The position numbers were made by a program, and so were the translations under genes. A stretch of DNA of 64,000 bases from Anaerolineae bacterium (GTDB lineage Bacteria; Chloroflexota; Anaerolineae; Aggregatilineales; J027). Positions 8,167-16,999 of the stretch are shown here, piece after piece. The stretch is from the NCBI GenBank assembly GCA_008933735.1, contig WBUL01000007.1, forward strand, positions 1 through 64,000, given 5' to 3'. How positions within the stretch are numbered: the stretch's first letter is position 1; each line of letters starts with the position of its first letter. Under the pieces are notes generated by a model. The model did no database searches and was not told the DNA's origin. It saw only the letters and a list, made by a program, of their open reading frames with translations.

Positions 8167-10149
8167 ATGAACGTTTCTCCCGGTCGCAGCGATTCGCGTG
8201 GCGCAATTTTGTCTTTACCATCAGTCATCTGGCTGGTCATTTTTTTCGCAATTCCCTTGTTTATCATGCTGGGGGTCAGTCTGTTAACACGCGGCGGCAA
8301 CCCCTCCGATTATGGAACACCTCTGACGCTGCAAAACTACAAGGATATTTTTACCGAGCCCCTGGTTTCAACCCTGCTGCGTTCGATTCGTATTGCCCTG
8401 CAATCAACCATTATCTGTTTTGTTATCGGGTATCCTCTGGCAGTGTTTATCAGCACGCGCCAGAATACGCTTGTCCGGCAGTTTTCGCTGTTCCTGGTGA
8501 TTCTGCCCTTCTGGACGAATTTCCTGGTGCGGACGTACTCCTGGCAGATTATTCTGGGGCGGCGCGGGGTCATCAATGAAATTCTGCAAAATCAGCTTGG
8601 GCTTATCGACAGTCCGCTCCAACTGATTAATACCGAAGGGGCGGTGCTGTTGGGGTTGGTCTACGGTTTTCTGCCCTTCATGGTACTGCCTATTTATGCT
8701 TCAGTGGAACGTTTTAACTTCCATATGGTGGAAGCCGCCCACGATCTCGGCGCGAATGACTGGTATGCCTTCTGGAAAGTCATGTTCCCAATGACACTGC
8801 CGGGGGTAGTCGCGGGCTGGATTCTGGTATTCATCCCGGCAATAGGCGCTTTTGTGACGCCTGATCTGCTGGGCGGCACAGAGGGGTTTATGGTGGGAAA
8901 TCTGATTACCCGCCAGTTCCGTGACAATGGAGGAAGCTGGCCGCGTGGGTCAGCCGCGTCGATTGTGCTGATGATCATGGTTGGTATTTCGCTGTTTATC
9001 TACCAACGTTTTGCCAGCGACGAATCCTATGCCCGCGCCGGGTTCACGGACCGAATCAACCGATGGCTGGAAGAACGTCACATCCGCATTCCCTCCCTGC
9101 TGTCCTCAATTGTCTTCTGGGTGCTGCTGGTGGGATTCGTCGTCTATCTGTTTACCCTCAACTGGACACAGACAGGTACTGCGGCGGCGGTCGTCACGGC
9201 GATTCTGGTCGGCATCAATATCTACCAGCGCCGCATGGAAAGACACAAAACCGAAAGCCGCTCCTATGAAATTAATCCCTGGAGTGTACGCCGGGATTTG
9301 TGGCTGCGGCGCATCGGGAAATGGGGATTGGCGTTTAACCCGATTTTTTCCTACTTTTTCCTGTGGTCTCCGATTTTTATTCTGGTGCTGTACTCCTTTA
9401 ATGCATCACGCCGGGCCGGAGGACGCTGGGAAGGCTTTTCTACCGTCTGGTACGATAACATTTTCAGCGGTGTTGCCGGGTCGCGCTCGAACTATTCTAC
9501 AGAAGAAATGCTGGAAGCGGTGGAAACCAGCTTGATTATCGGGGTGGTGGGAACTATTATTGCCACCATCCTGGGAACGATGGTTTCGTTAAGTCTGGAA
9601 CGCGGGGTGTTTCGCGGCAAACGCTGGGTGGATGGTCTACTCTACCTGCCGATTGTCATCCCTGATATTACAATGGGCATTTCGCTGCTGGTGTTCTTCA
9701 AAGTGGTATTTGACCTCATCGAAAATATCACCGGAAGCCGTCCTTTCCCTGGGATAGCAAATGTTGCGATTGCCCACATCGCGTTTAATATTTCGTTTGT
9801 TGCCATCGTGGTACGAGCGCGGCTGACCGATATGAATCCCAGGTATGAAGAGGCCGCCCGCGACCTGGGGGCGAACGAGTGGCGCACCTTCTGGCGAATC
9901 ACCTATCCTCTGCTGCTGCCGGGGATTGTCGCCGGGGCACTGCTGGCGTTTACGCTGTCGCTGGATGATTTTGTCATCACGTTTTTTGTAAGCGGTGGCT
10001 CAGTCACTACACTGACGGTTTTTGTGTGGGGACTGGTCAAGCGCGGGGTTCCGCCTGAAATCAACGCCATTTCCACGTTGATGATTCTTGCATCGACCAC
10101 TTTAGTGCTCATTTCGAGTCTGTTCCAACGAAATGCCTCAAGAGGCTGA
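8167..10149 (+). CDS. Polyamine ABC transporter permease, PotB-PotC fusion
   Basis: A 660-residue inner-membrane protein that contains two complete BPD_transp_1 permease domains in one chain. The first (about residues 15-300) resembles PotB, with its EAA loop EAAHDLGANDWYAFWKVMFP near 190; the second (about 395-660) resembles PotC, with EAARDLGANEWRTFWRITYP near 561. These loops contact the PotA ATPase. Normally PotB and PotC are separate proteins of about 270-300 residues; here they are linked by extra helices around 320-370. The ATG at 8167 follows AGAGGGGA and the promoter. It is the first gene of an operon continuing with two PotD-like binding proteins and PotA. Substrate spermidine/putrescine is inferred from family and neighbours. 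Confidence 0.9.
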   Translation: MNVSPGRSDSRGAILSLPSVIWLVIFFAIPLFIMLGVSLLTRGGNPSDYGTPLTLQNYKDIFTEPLVSTLLRSIRIALQSTIICFVIGYPLAVFISTRQNTLVRQFSLFLVILPFWTNFLVRTYSWQIILGRRGVINEILQNQLGLIDSPLQLINTEGAVLLGLVYGFLPFMVLPIYASVERFNFHMVEAAHDLGANDWYAFWKVMFPMTLPGVVAGWILVFIPAIGAFVTPDLLGGTEGFMVGNLITRQFRDNGGSWPRGSAASIVLMIMVGISLFIYQRFASDESYARAGFTDRINRWLEERHIRIPSLLSSIVFWVLLVGFVVYLFTLNWTQTGTAAAVVTAILVGINIYQRRMERHKTESRSYEINPWSVRRDLWLRRIGKWGLAFNPIFSYFFLWSPIFILVLYSFNASRRAGGRWEGFSTVWYDNIFSGVAGSRSNYSTEEMLEAVETSLIIGVVGTIIATILGTMVSLSLERGVFRGKRWVDGLLYLPIVIPDITMGISLLVFFKVVFDLIENITGSRPFPGIANVAIAHIAFNISFVAIVVRARLTDMNPRYEEAARDLGANEWRTFWRITYPLLLPGIVAGALLAFTLSLDDFVITFFVSGGSVTTLTVFVWGLVKRGVPPEINAISTLMILASTTLVLISSLFQRNASRG

Positions 10150-10173
10150 GTGTATTTGAAGGAGTAACACGAG

Positions 10174-11265
10174 GTGCATAAATTTTTCACGCTCTTGGGT
10201 GTGATTATCCTGCTGGCAGTGTCCATGACGGCGACAATGGCACAGGACGAGATCGCAGGATGGGTTTGCCCGGCAGGGTACGAAGGTCAAACCCTGCGAA
10301 TCTTTAGCTGGTCAACTTACGTTGCGGAAGATACCATCCCGAATTTCGAGGAATCCTGCGGGGTTAAGGTCGAATATTATGAATTTGGCAGCAACGATGA
10401 ACTGATGGCCGTGATTCGTTCTGGCATCGCCCGTTATGATCTGGCTGTCCCCAGCGAAGCCAATATTGCCCGCCTTACCGGAGAAGGGCTGCTCCAACCG
10501 CTCGATTTCAGCATCATCACTAATGTCAAAAACGTGTCCGAAAAATTCCTCAATCCGCCCTATGACCCCGGTAATGTATATTCCGTACCCTACCAGTGGG
10601 GAACGGCGGGCATCGCTTATGACGCGACCATCGTTGATGGAGAAATCGGAAGCTGGGAAGACCTGTTTAACTATGATGGGCCGGTGGCGTGGATTGACGA
10701 TTCACGCACGATGTTGAGCGTCGCGCTGCTGCTGTTGGGTTATGACCCTAATTCGAAAAACCCCGATGAAATTCAGGAAGCCAAAGACTACCTGCTGGCG
10801 CACAGCGACAACGTGGATGCCATCGCTTCGGAAAACGGGCAGGACATGCTGCTGCGCGGGGATATGGATGTGGTGGTGGAATGGAGCGGCGACCTGCTTC
10901 AGATTATCGAAGATTGTGAATGTGACGACTTCGTGTACGTGATTCCTGAAGAAGGCACCAATATCTGGGTCGATAACATGGCGGTTCCGGCCAATGCAGA
11001 AAACCCCAGGCTGGCGATGGAATTTATCAACTACATCCTGGATCCGCAGGTCGGCGCAGATCTGAGCAATTTTACCTCCTATGGGTCGCCGAACCAGGCA
11101 GCCATTGACGCGGGACTGATTGATGAAAGTGCCTTGAATAACCCCGGTATTTACCCGCCCGAAGAAACCTTACAGAAAATGTACTTCCTGTTGGATGTCG
11201 GTGCAGAGGCTGACCAGTATTACACGGAGGTCTGGAACGACATTCTGGCGGCACTGTCAGAATAA
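10174..11265 (+). CDS. potD: Spermidine/putrescine-type substrate-binding protein, copy 1
   Basis: A 363-residue periplasmic-type binding protein. GTG start at 10174 with GGAG about nine bases upstream. Signal peptide to about residue 23 (ending TMAQ), then TLRIFSWSTYVAEDTIPNFEESCGVKVEY, the standard PotD opening, followed by YDLAVPSEANIARL, SVPYQWGTAGIAYD, FNYDGPVAWIDDSR and the polyamine-pocket region VVVEWSGDLLQ and NIWVDNMAVPANAENP. PotD captures polyamines outside the membrane and delivers them to the permease encoded just upstream. A strong hairpin follows the stop. The next gene is a close paralogue, so one operon supplies two receptors to one transporter. Confidence 0.9.
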   Translation: MHKFFTLLGVIILLAVSMTATMAQDEIAGWVCPAGYEGQTLRIFSWSTYVAEDTIPNFEESCGVKVEYYEFGSNDELMAVIRSGIARYDLAVPSEANIARLTGEGLLQPLDFSIITNVKNVSEKFLNPPYDPGNVYSVPYQWGTAGIAYDATIVDGEIGSWEDLFNYDGPVAWIDDSRTMLSVALLLLGYDPNSKNPDEIQEAKDYLLAHSDNVDAIASENGQDMLLRGDMDVVVEWSGDLLQIIEDCECDDFVYVIPEEGTNIWVDNMAVPANAENPRLAMEFINYILDPQVGADLSNFTSYGSPNQAAIDAGLIDESALNNPGIYPPEETLQKMYFLLDVGAEADQYYTEVWNDILAALSE

Positions 11266-11270
11266 GAGCC

Positions 11271-11301
11271 ATGCTCTGCCCCTGTGGGGCAGAGCATTTT
11301 C
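11271..11301 (+). terminator. Hairpin with T-run between the two potD genes
   Basis: A perfect 12-bp inverted repeat (ATGCTCTGCCCC / GGGGCAGAGCAT) with a TGT loop is followed by TTTTC. It looks like an intrinsic terminator but lies inside the operon, so partial termination or 3'-end stabilisation could make the first binding protein more abundant than later genes. Confidence 0.75.
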
Positions 11302-11359
11302 ACTGCAAGATTATTTTGCGGTACACTTAGAGCGCTTAATTTTTGCGGGAGCAGATAAT

Positions 11360-12445
11360 ATGCATAAGTTAACAATCCTATTTCTCATTATTTCTCTCCT
11401 GGCTCTGGGTTTTGCAAATGCGACTCTGGCCCAGGAAAAATGGACATGCCCGGAAGGATTTGAGGGGCAAACGCTGCGTTTTTTTAACTGGTCGACCTAT
11501 GTCGCTGAAAACACAATTCCGGATTTTGAAGATGCCTGCGGGGTACAGGTGGAATATTTCGAATATGGCAGCAATGAAGAAATGCTGGCAGTGATTCGTT
11601 CCAACAGTGCCCAGTATGACATCACCGTACCCAGTGGCAACACCGTCGGGATTATGATTGAAGAGGGGCTGGCACAGCCGCTCAAAAAAGAGCTGATCCC
11701 GAATATGGTCAATATTGCGGAAACTTTCGCTGATCCGCCCTACGACCCTGGTAATGACTACTCAGTGCCTTACCAATGGGGAACGATTGCGATTGGCTAT
11801 GATCAGAACATTGTCGATGAAGAAATCACCAGTTGGGAACAGGTTTGGGACTATGATGGACCGGTGGCGTGGCTGAACGACCCGCGTGCGATGATGGGTC
11901 TTGCGCTGATGTTAATCGGACACGACCCCAACTCTACCGACCCGGACGAGATTGATGAAGCCCGCCAATTTCTGGAAGACCGTTCCGACAATGTGGATGT
12001 TATCGCAGACGATAATGGTCAGGATTTGCTGAATCGGGGTGACGTGGACATCACGATTGAATACAGCGGTGACATCTTCCAGTTGATCTACGAGTGCGAG
12101 TGCGATGACTTCATGTATGTCATTCCCGAAGAAGGGGCCAATGTCTGGACTGACAACATGGTTGTACCCTACAACGCGCCCAACCCTGACCTCGCAATGG
12201 TATTTATTGACTACATTCTCGACCCGCAGGTTGGTGCGGATCTGAGCAACTTCACAGCCTACGGCACCCCGAACCAGGCATCGCTGGATGCGGGCCTGAT
12301 TGACGAAGAACTGCTCAGTAACCCTGGCATCTACCCTAGTGAGGATGTGATGGACAAGTTATTCTTTGCGAACAAAGTTCCGGCGGAAGCAGAAGAAACG
12401 TATCTGGAAGCCTGGAGCAAGCTGATCGCTGCGATGTCCGAATAA
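11360..12445 (+). CDS. potD: Spermidine/putrescine-type substrate-binding protein, copy 2
   Basis: A 361-residue paralogue of the upstream binding protein. The ATG at 11360 follows GGGAG by nine bases; an open frame further upstream is out of family and not used. Signal peptide to about residue 24 (ending TLAQ), then TLRFFNWSTYVAENTIPDFEDACGVQVEY, SVPYQWGTIAIGYD, WDYDGPVAWLNDPR, ITIEYSGDIFQL and NVWTDNMVVPYNAPNP. The same pocket residues (W, Y/W-SGD, W-x-DN) are kept, suggesting a similar polyamine ligand with perhaps different affinity or specificity. It lies between two hairpins and upstream of potA. Confidence 0.9.
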   Translation: MHKLTILFLIISLLALGFANATLAQEKWTCPEGFEGQTLRFFNWSTYVAENTIPDFEDACGVQVEYFEYGSNEEMLAVIRSNSAQYDITVPSGNTVGIMIEEGLAQPLKKELIPNMVNIAETFADPPYDPGNDYSVPYQWGTIAIGYDQNIVDEEITSWEQVWDYDGPVAWLNDPRAMMGLALMLIGHDPNSTDPDEIDEARQFLEDRSDNVDVIADDNGQDLLNRGDVDITIEYSGDIFQLIYECECDDFMYVIPEEGANVWTDNMVVPYNAPNPDLAMVFIDYILDPQVGADLSNFTAYGTPNQASLDAGLIDEELLSNPGIYPSEDVMDKLFFANKVPAEAEETYLEAWSKLIAAMSE

Positions 12446-12450
12446 GATCA

Positions 12451-12469
12451 GGCGGGGCAGAGCCCCGCC
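12451..12469 (+). other. GC-rich hairpin between potD copy 2 and potA
   Basis: GGCGGGGC and GCCCCGCC pair over 8 bp with an AGA loop, six bases after the stop codon. There is no T-run, so it is more likely an mRNA-stability or processing stem protecting the binding-protein message than a terminator. Confidence 0.6.
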
Positions 12470-12493
12470 CTTGCCATTGAGGAGTCTTCACCC

Positions 12494-13669
12494 ATGCCCG
12501 GTATTGATGTCGAGCTAAAAAGTGTTACTAAAGAGTTTTCTACCCGGCGCGGCGAAACCACTGTCAAAGCAGTAGACAACGTGTCGCTCCAAATTATGGA
12601 TGGAGAGTTTTTCGCGCTGTTGGGGCCAAGTGGGTGCGGCAAAACCACCACGCTCCGCATGATCGCGGGTTTTGAAAACACCTCCTCCGGCGAAATCCTC
12701 ATCCGGGGTAAACCGGTACAGGATGTACCGCCCTTTCACCGCCCAGTAAATACAGTGTTTCAGGACTATGCCCTGTTCCCCCACATGACCGCCCTGCAAA
12801 ATGTTATGTTCGGGCTGGAGATGGAACGGGTCCCGCGTCAGGAAGCCAGAGATCGGGCAGTGAAAGCACTCGAACTGGTGCAGTTGAGTGCCGCTGTGAA
12901 TCGCAAACCAGCGGCCATGTCCGGCGGGCAGCAGCAGCGTGTGGCGCTGGCGAGGGCGTTGGTCAAAAACCCGACGGTGCTCCTGCTGGATGAGCCATTG
13001 GGAGCGCTTGACCTCAAACTGCGGAAAGCCATGCAGTATGAATTAAAAGAAATGCAAAAGCGGCTCGGCATCACGTTTATCTATGTCACTCACGATCAGG
13101 AAGAAGCTCTGACCATGGCAGACCGGATTGCCGTGATGGATCATGGCAAGGTACTTCAGGTTGGCACACCAGAGGAAATCTACGAAAAACCCCATACGCG
13201 CTTTGTGGCGGATTTCATCGGCGAAACTAATTTTATTACCGGAACCCTGAAGGAAAAAAGCGGCACGCAAGGCCAGATTGAGTTACCAGATGGGCTGTGT
13301 GTGAGCGCGATCCTGGATGATCCGGCTATGAGCCTGGGGCAAAAAGTCACGATGGCCATTCGTCCGGAAAAAATCTCCCTTATCCCCAAAACCGGGACGA
13401 TCAAACGCGGCGACCATCAGGAAGTCTCCGCTGAACAAGCGCTGGCGGACTTGACAAACCAACCCAACATGGTGGTGATTCCGGGAGTCCTGTGGAACAG
13501 CATCTATATTGGCACGGACATGCGTTACATCGCCGAAATTGGCGAAACAAAACAAGAAATCGTCGTCCGCATCCAGAATTTTGGCGGTCGCTTCGATCAG
13601 CGTTATGAGCCAGGGCAGTCCATTTATGTATACTGGGTGACGGAAAACGCCCGCGTGCTCCTGGATTAA
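12494..13669 (+). CDS. potA: Spermidine/putrescine ABC transporter ATP-binding protein
   Basis: A 391-residue cytoplasmic ATPase. N-terminal ABC domain with Walker A (GPSGCGKTT near residue 42), Q-loop (VFQDYALFPHM), signature MSGGQQQRVALARAL near 139, Walker B VLLLDEPLGALD, and H-loop YVTHDQEEAL. The region after about residue 245 (GETNFITGTLKEK, MAIRPEKISL) is the TOBE regulatory domain, interrupted by an unusual charged insert near 297-320 (KRGDHQEVSAEQALADL). It powers the fused permease upstream. ATG preceded by GAGGAG. It is the last gene of the operon, followed by a clear terminator. The extra insert makes it slightly longer than E. coli PotA (378). Confidence 0.93.
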   Translation: MPGIDVELKSVTKEFSTRRGETTVKAVDNVSLQIMDGEFFALLGPSGCGKTTTLRMIAGFENTSSGEILIRGKPVQDVPPFHRPVNTVFQDYALFPHMTALQNVMFGLEMERVPRQEARDRAVKALELVQLSAAVNRKPAAMSGGQQQRVALARALVKNPTVLLLDEPLGALDLKLRKAMQYELKEMQKRLGITFIYVTHDQEEALTMADRIAVMDHGKVLQVGTPEEIYEKPHTRFVADFIGETNFITGTLKEKSGTQGQIELPDGLCVSAILDDPAMSLGQKVTMAIRPEKISLIPKTGTIKRGDHQEVSAEQALADLTNQPNMVVIPGVLWNSIYIGTDMRYIAEIGETKQEIVVRIQNFGGRFDQRYEPGQSIYVYWVTENARVLLD

Positions 13670-13675
13670 AGTTTA

Positions 13676-13701
13676 GAACCCGCGCCAACGGGTTCTTTTT
13701 T
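13676..13701 (+). terminator. Terminator of the polyamine operon
   Basis: GAACCCG and CGGGTTC form a 7-bp stem with a 6-nt loop, followed by six T, directly after the potA stop. Confidence 0.85.
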
Positions 13702-13821
13702 ATTTCCTCACCCCCGTAATCAGGTCAATCCGCCTGTATCTTGGCTACTTCCCTACGTTATCTGGATAGGAGGGATAGGGAAGCGCTACTATTGGTTCTG
13801 AACGCAAACAGGATTTTTAAC

Positions 13822-14913
13822 GTGTGGCGGTTTATTTTTCTGGTTGGCCTTCTGGTCTCCATCAAGGCACAGCCAGGTATTACGTATAATGTGGAGCTTT
13901 TTGTCCGTACCCCGAATCTCGTCACAGGCATGGAGTTTGCCCCTGATGGGAGGCTGTTTTATACGGAAAAAGAAACGGGAAATGTGCGGGTCGTAGACGC
14001 CGCCGGTGTTTTGCAGCGTGACCCGGTCATTCATTTCCGGGTGGACGCTCTGGGCGAGCGGGGGTTAATTGGTATCGCGCTTGACCCCAACTTCAGTGAA
14101 AATCACTACATCTGGGTGTATCTGACAGCGCCAAAGGTTGTTGATGGCGTATACAAAGTTTGGCAGCAGGTGATCCGTTTTCAGGAAGAAAATAATATCG
14201 GGCGCGACCCGTTAGTGTTGCTGGAAGTGCCCTATGAATCGCGGGATTATTCATGGCACACGGGTGGACGACTCCGGTTTGATGGGGAAGGGTATCTCTA
14301 TGTCTCAATTGGGGACAACGCCAACGCCGCCAACGCCGAAGACTTAACCGTTTATCCTGGCAAAATCCACCGCTTTGAGGTCATTGATGATGCGCTGCAT
14401 ATACCGGACGATAACCCCTGGGCAAACAATTCGGCCTTTGCCATCGGGCTGCGAAACCCCATTGATTTTGTATTTGACCCCTACAGCGACTCGATTTTTG
14501 CGACCGAAAACGGGCCATCGTGTGATGATGAGATCAATTTGATTCAGGCAGGACACCATTACGGCTGGCGCGAAGGGTACAACCCGATTAGTGACTGCGA
14601 TGATGAGCGCCCCGGTGAACATCCCGAATATACCTATCCGCTTCTGCACTACACCCCGACCATTGCCCCTGTTGGGATTGGTGTGTACACCGGAGATCAG
14701 ATTCCCGTGTTTGAGGGCAATGTTTTTTTCTGCGCCTGGAAAGACGGTCAAATGCGGAGCCTGACTCTGAACAGCCAGCGAGATCAGGTCGTTTATGAGG
14801 AAATCGTTGACCTGCGCGGAGCGGCCTGCCATACTGCCGTGTTAACCGGGCCAGACGGCGCATTGTACTTTGCATCTTCCAGTGGAATTTACCGCCTGGT
14901 GAGTGTCGATTGA
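13822..14913 (+). CDS. Secreted PQQ-type sugar dehydrogenase-like beta-propeller (GSDH)
   Basis: A 363-residue exported six-bladed propeller of the glucose/sorbosone dehydrogenase family. Starting at GTG 13822 (AGGA eight bases upstream) gives a clean signal peptide (MWRFIFLVGLLVSIKAQ); an in-frame upstream TTG would add an unlikely polar leader. Family motifs seen: MEFAPDGRLFYTEK, ERGLIGIALDPNF, HTGGRLRFDGEGYLYVSIGD, GLRNPIDFVFDP, ATENGPSCDDEINLIQAGHHYGWREGY and GPDGALYFASSSGIYRL. These proteins use PQQ and calcium to oxidise sugars outside the cell, though many members have unknown substrates. It overlaps the next gene by one base (TGATG), so the two are translationally coupled. Confidence 0.85.
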   Translation: MWRFIFLVGLLVSIKAQPGITYNVELFVRTPNLVTGMEFAPDGRLFYTEKETGNVRVVDAAGVLQRDPVIHFRVDALGERGLIGIALDPNFSENHYIWVYLTAPKVVDGVYKVWQQVIRFQEENNIGRDPLVLLEVPYESRDYSWHTGGRLRFDGEGYLYVSIGDNANAANAEDLTVYPGKIHRFEVIDDALHIPDDNPWANNSAFAIGLRNPIDFVFDPYSDSIFATENGPSCDDEINLIQAGHHYGWREGYNPISDCDDERPGEHPEYTYPLLHYTPTIAPVGIGVYTGDQIPVFEGNVFFCAWKDGQMRSLTLNSQRDQVVYEEIVDLRGAACHTAVLTGPDGALYFASSSGIYRLVSVD

Positions 14914-16877
14914 TGAAACCGGCTGTCCTGCTGCTCATTGCCTTCGCACTTCTGACCCCCTCCATTCAGGCAGAACAGCTAGAGGTATTTTCTGCTCTCA
15001 GCCGGATTCCTGTCTATGACTGGCAAACCATTGCATACACCGATTTTGCTGGCACGATGCAGGCACTGGGCGAAAATTGGCCTCCTGAAACATCACCCAA
15101 CGAAACCCAGCGAACCGCCTGGGAAAGTGTCTGGCGGCCCAAGTTTTTCTCGCTGGAACTGCCGCAGATTGGTCTTGATCCTTACCAGGTTACCAGAATC
15201 ATCGAAGCCCGACGTGAAAACGAGTTTATTCTGTGGGTTGAGGGAGCATTCAACACCTATGATATTGCCTCTGCGCTGCCTGCCCTGGCCTATGTACTGC
15301 TGCCGGATTTCCCGAACGAAGCCTATCGCGCCACCGGGCAGAACGAATGGCGGGACCTGATGCCCTATGTGGCACTGCCGGGGCGAAATACGCTCCTGAT
15401 TGCATCCTCAGCAGGACACCTGCAAACGATGCTGAATATTTACGATGGTCACACGCTGCCGGTGGTCCAGAACGACACACTTTTGCTTTTACTGGGAGAG
15501 GTTTCCCCCAATATGGCCAGCAGCGTGCTTCGCTTTGACCATCCCCCGGCCACCTGCTTAACGGCACTCAGTCGATTCGTCGCACACGGGCAGCGCTACG
15601 ACCCTGAAAGCCAGACATGGCAGTATATTTTGAATCTTGGATTCCTGGATCGAGTAAGCATAGCCGAGGTGCGCTCGCTCACAGACAAACTGGAATATTC
15701 CACCATGCGGCCAGCTTCCTATAATGGTGTGGTTGGGCAGCACACAACCGTCCTTGACCAGCATCTGTATGAAAGCGGCAGCAGCAGCATCTTGCAGTTT
15801 GTCATGCGTCTGCAACCGGGTTTCGGAGCGCTGCCATTTGATCTTGCCACCCAGTCGAATACCTGCCGCCTGTTCAGCGCCCCGGATGCGGCTGCGGTTT
15901 CGCTTGGCATTGCTCAGATTCAAGACCTGGGCGCTGCCCGCGCCGACGGTACAATTCGCTATGGGAATGTGGAGCAGGCATTTTACAACGCTGGCCTCAA
16001 CAGCCCTGTTTTGACCCCAACCCAGATCCTCAACTCCGCCCAGGAAGCCGCCCTGAACAGCACCTGGCGGGGTGATCTGGCATTTGAGAACGAATTTGAA
16101 CAGTGGTTCGGTTTCCCACCGGAAAATATCCGGCAGGCGATTGAGATGTCCTTCAGGATCGGAGATTATGAACGCATTCTCTGGGGAGATTTTGAAAGCA
16201 GGGACGTGGAAACTGCGCTGAAGAATAATGGGTATGTGGCGCTGGAACAATATATGGGAACGCGCGTCTTCTTTTTGCGGGATGCACCTGCCTCCGGAGG
16301 ATTTTTGCTGGAAAGCCTTGCTAAATTTGCTGCTTCGCCCAGAGATGGTATGTTAATTCTGAGTAACAACCTGGTCAACATCCGGCTGTCGATGGATGTC
16401 ATCAACCAGCAGGTGCGCTCCACCCTCCCACGTTCCCGCGATTTGCTGATGACAACCCGTGCGCTGGGAGATGTCACTAACGTTATCATTCACCGTTATA
16501 CAAATCCACGCTCCGGCGGCCTGGTTTGCGGACTGCCCCCCTATCGCGTCGAAGCCTTCGCCAATGTGCTTCGTCTGGATGGCTGGCATTTTCTGTACGC
16601 ACTGGGATTTCCGGTTGCCCGGCAGGATTCAGAAGAGGTGGCGGCGGCACTTGCAAAAACTCTCGAAAACAGCGACTACCCGCTGCAAGGGCCTGGCAGT
16701 GCCACGCTCGGCGAATTGGCATCAGTCGTCAGCACTCGCGTCCTGACAGAAACTGAGACAACGGTCATCGTTGTTGAAATGCTGATCAGCGCCAATGACC
16801 AGCAGGCCAGCTTTTTCGGTCAGGATTTTGCCCAGGCAAATTTACCTCCGTGTGCGCTGGGGGACATCCTGCGTTAA
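14913..16877 (+). CDS. Exported two-repeat protein of unknown function
   Basis: A 654-residue exported protein coupled to the upstream sugar dehydrogenase (TGATG; ATG at 14913). Signal peptide to about residue 20 (ending IQA). I do not recognise the family. The two halves look like diverged repeats: residues about 60-230 (TRIIEARRENEFILWVEGAF, then NTLLIASSAGHLQTML) and about 395-550 (RQAIEMSFRIGDYERILWGDF, then GMLILSNNLVNIRLSMDVI) follow the same order of helix, ILW strand, and a small-residue loop. A few cysteines (for example PPATCL, SNTCRLF, PPCALG) may form disulfides. No catalytic motif found. The operon partner suggests a role at the cell surface, but nothing shows what. Confidence 0.6.
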   Translation: MKPAVLLLIAFALLTPSIQAEQLEVFSALSRIPVYDWQTIAYTDFAGTMQALGENWPPETSPNETQRTAWESVWRPKFFSLELPQIGLDPYQVTRIIEARRENEFILWVEGAFNTYDIASALPALAYVLLPDFPNEAYRATGQNEWRDLMPYVALPGRNTLLIASSAGHLQTMLNIYDGHTLPVVQNDTLLLLLGEVSPNMASSVLRFDHPPATCLTALSRFVAHGQRYDPESQTWQYILNLGFLDRVSIAEVRSLTDKLEYSTMRPASYNGVVGQHTTVLDQHLYESGSSSILQFVMRLQPGFGALPFDLATQSNTCRLFSAPDAAAVSLGIAQIQDLGAARADGTIRYGNVEQAFYNAGLNSPVLTPTQILNSAQEAALNSTWRGDLAFENEFEQWFGFPPENIRQAIEMSFRIGDYERILWGDFESRDVETALKNNGYVALEQYMGTRVFFLRDAPASGGFLLESLAKFAASPRDGMLILSNNLVNIRLSMDVINQQVRSTLPRSRDLLMTTRALGDVTNVIIHRYTNPRSGGLVCGLPPYRVEAFANVLRLDGWHFLYALGFPVARQDSEEVAAALAKTLENSDYPLQGPGSATLGELASVVSTRVLTETETTVIVVEMLISANDQQASFFGQDFAQANLPPCALGDILR

Positions 16878-16999
16878 GGCTTTTCCAGGAAAATACCGAT
16901 CCTGGGCTGCCCCTACCAGGCGCATGATGCAAAATGGGGTAGGGTGCGGGTGTTAAGCGCGTTCACAGAAAGCGCTGCCGCCTCATAAATAACCCCTGG

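Noticed and set aside
11195-11359. Upstream start for the second potD-like gene
   Set aside because: The frame before 11360 crosses the end of the first potD gene and a terminator-like hairpin; the ATG at 11360 has a good ribosome site and begins the signal peptide.
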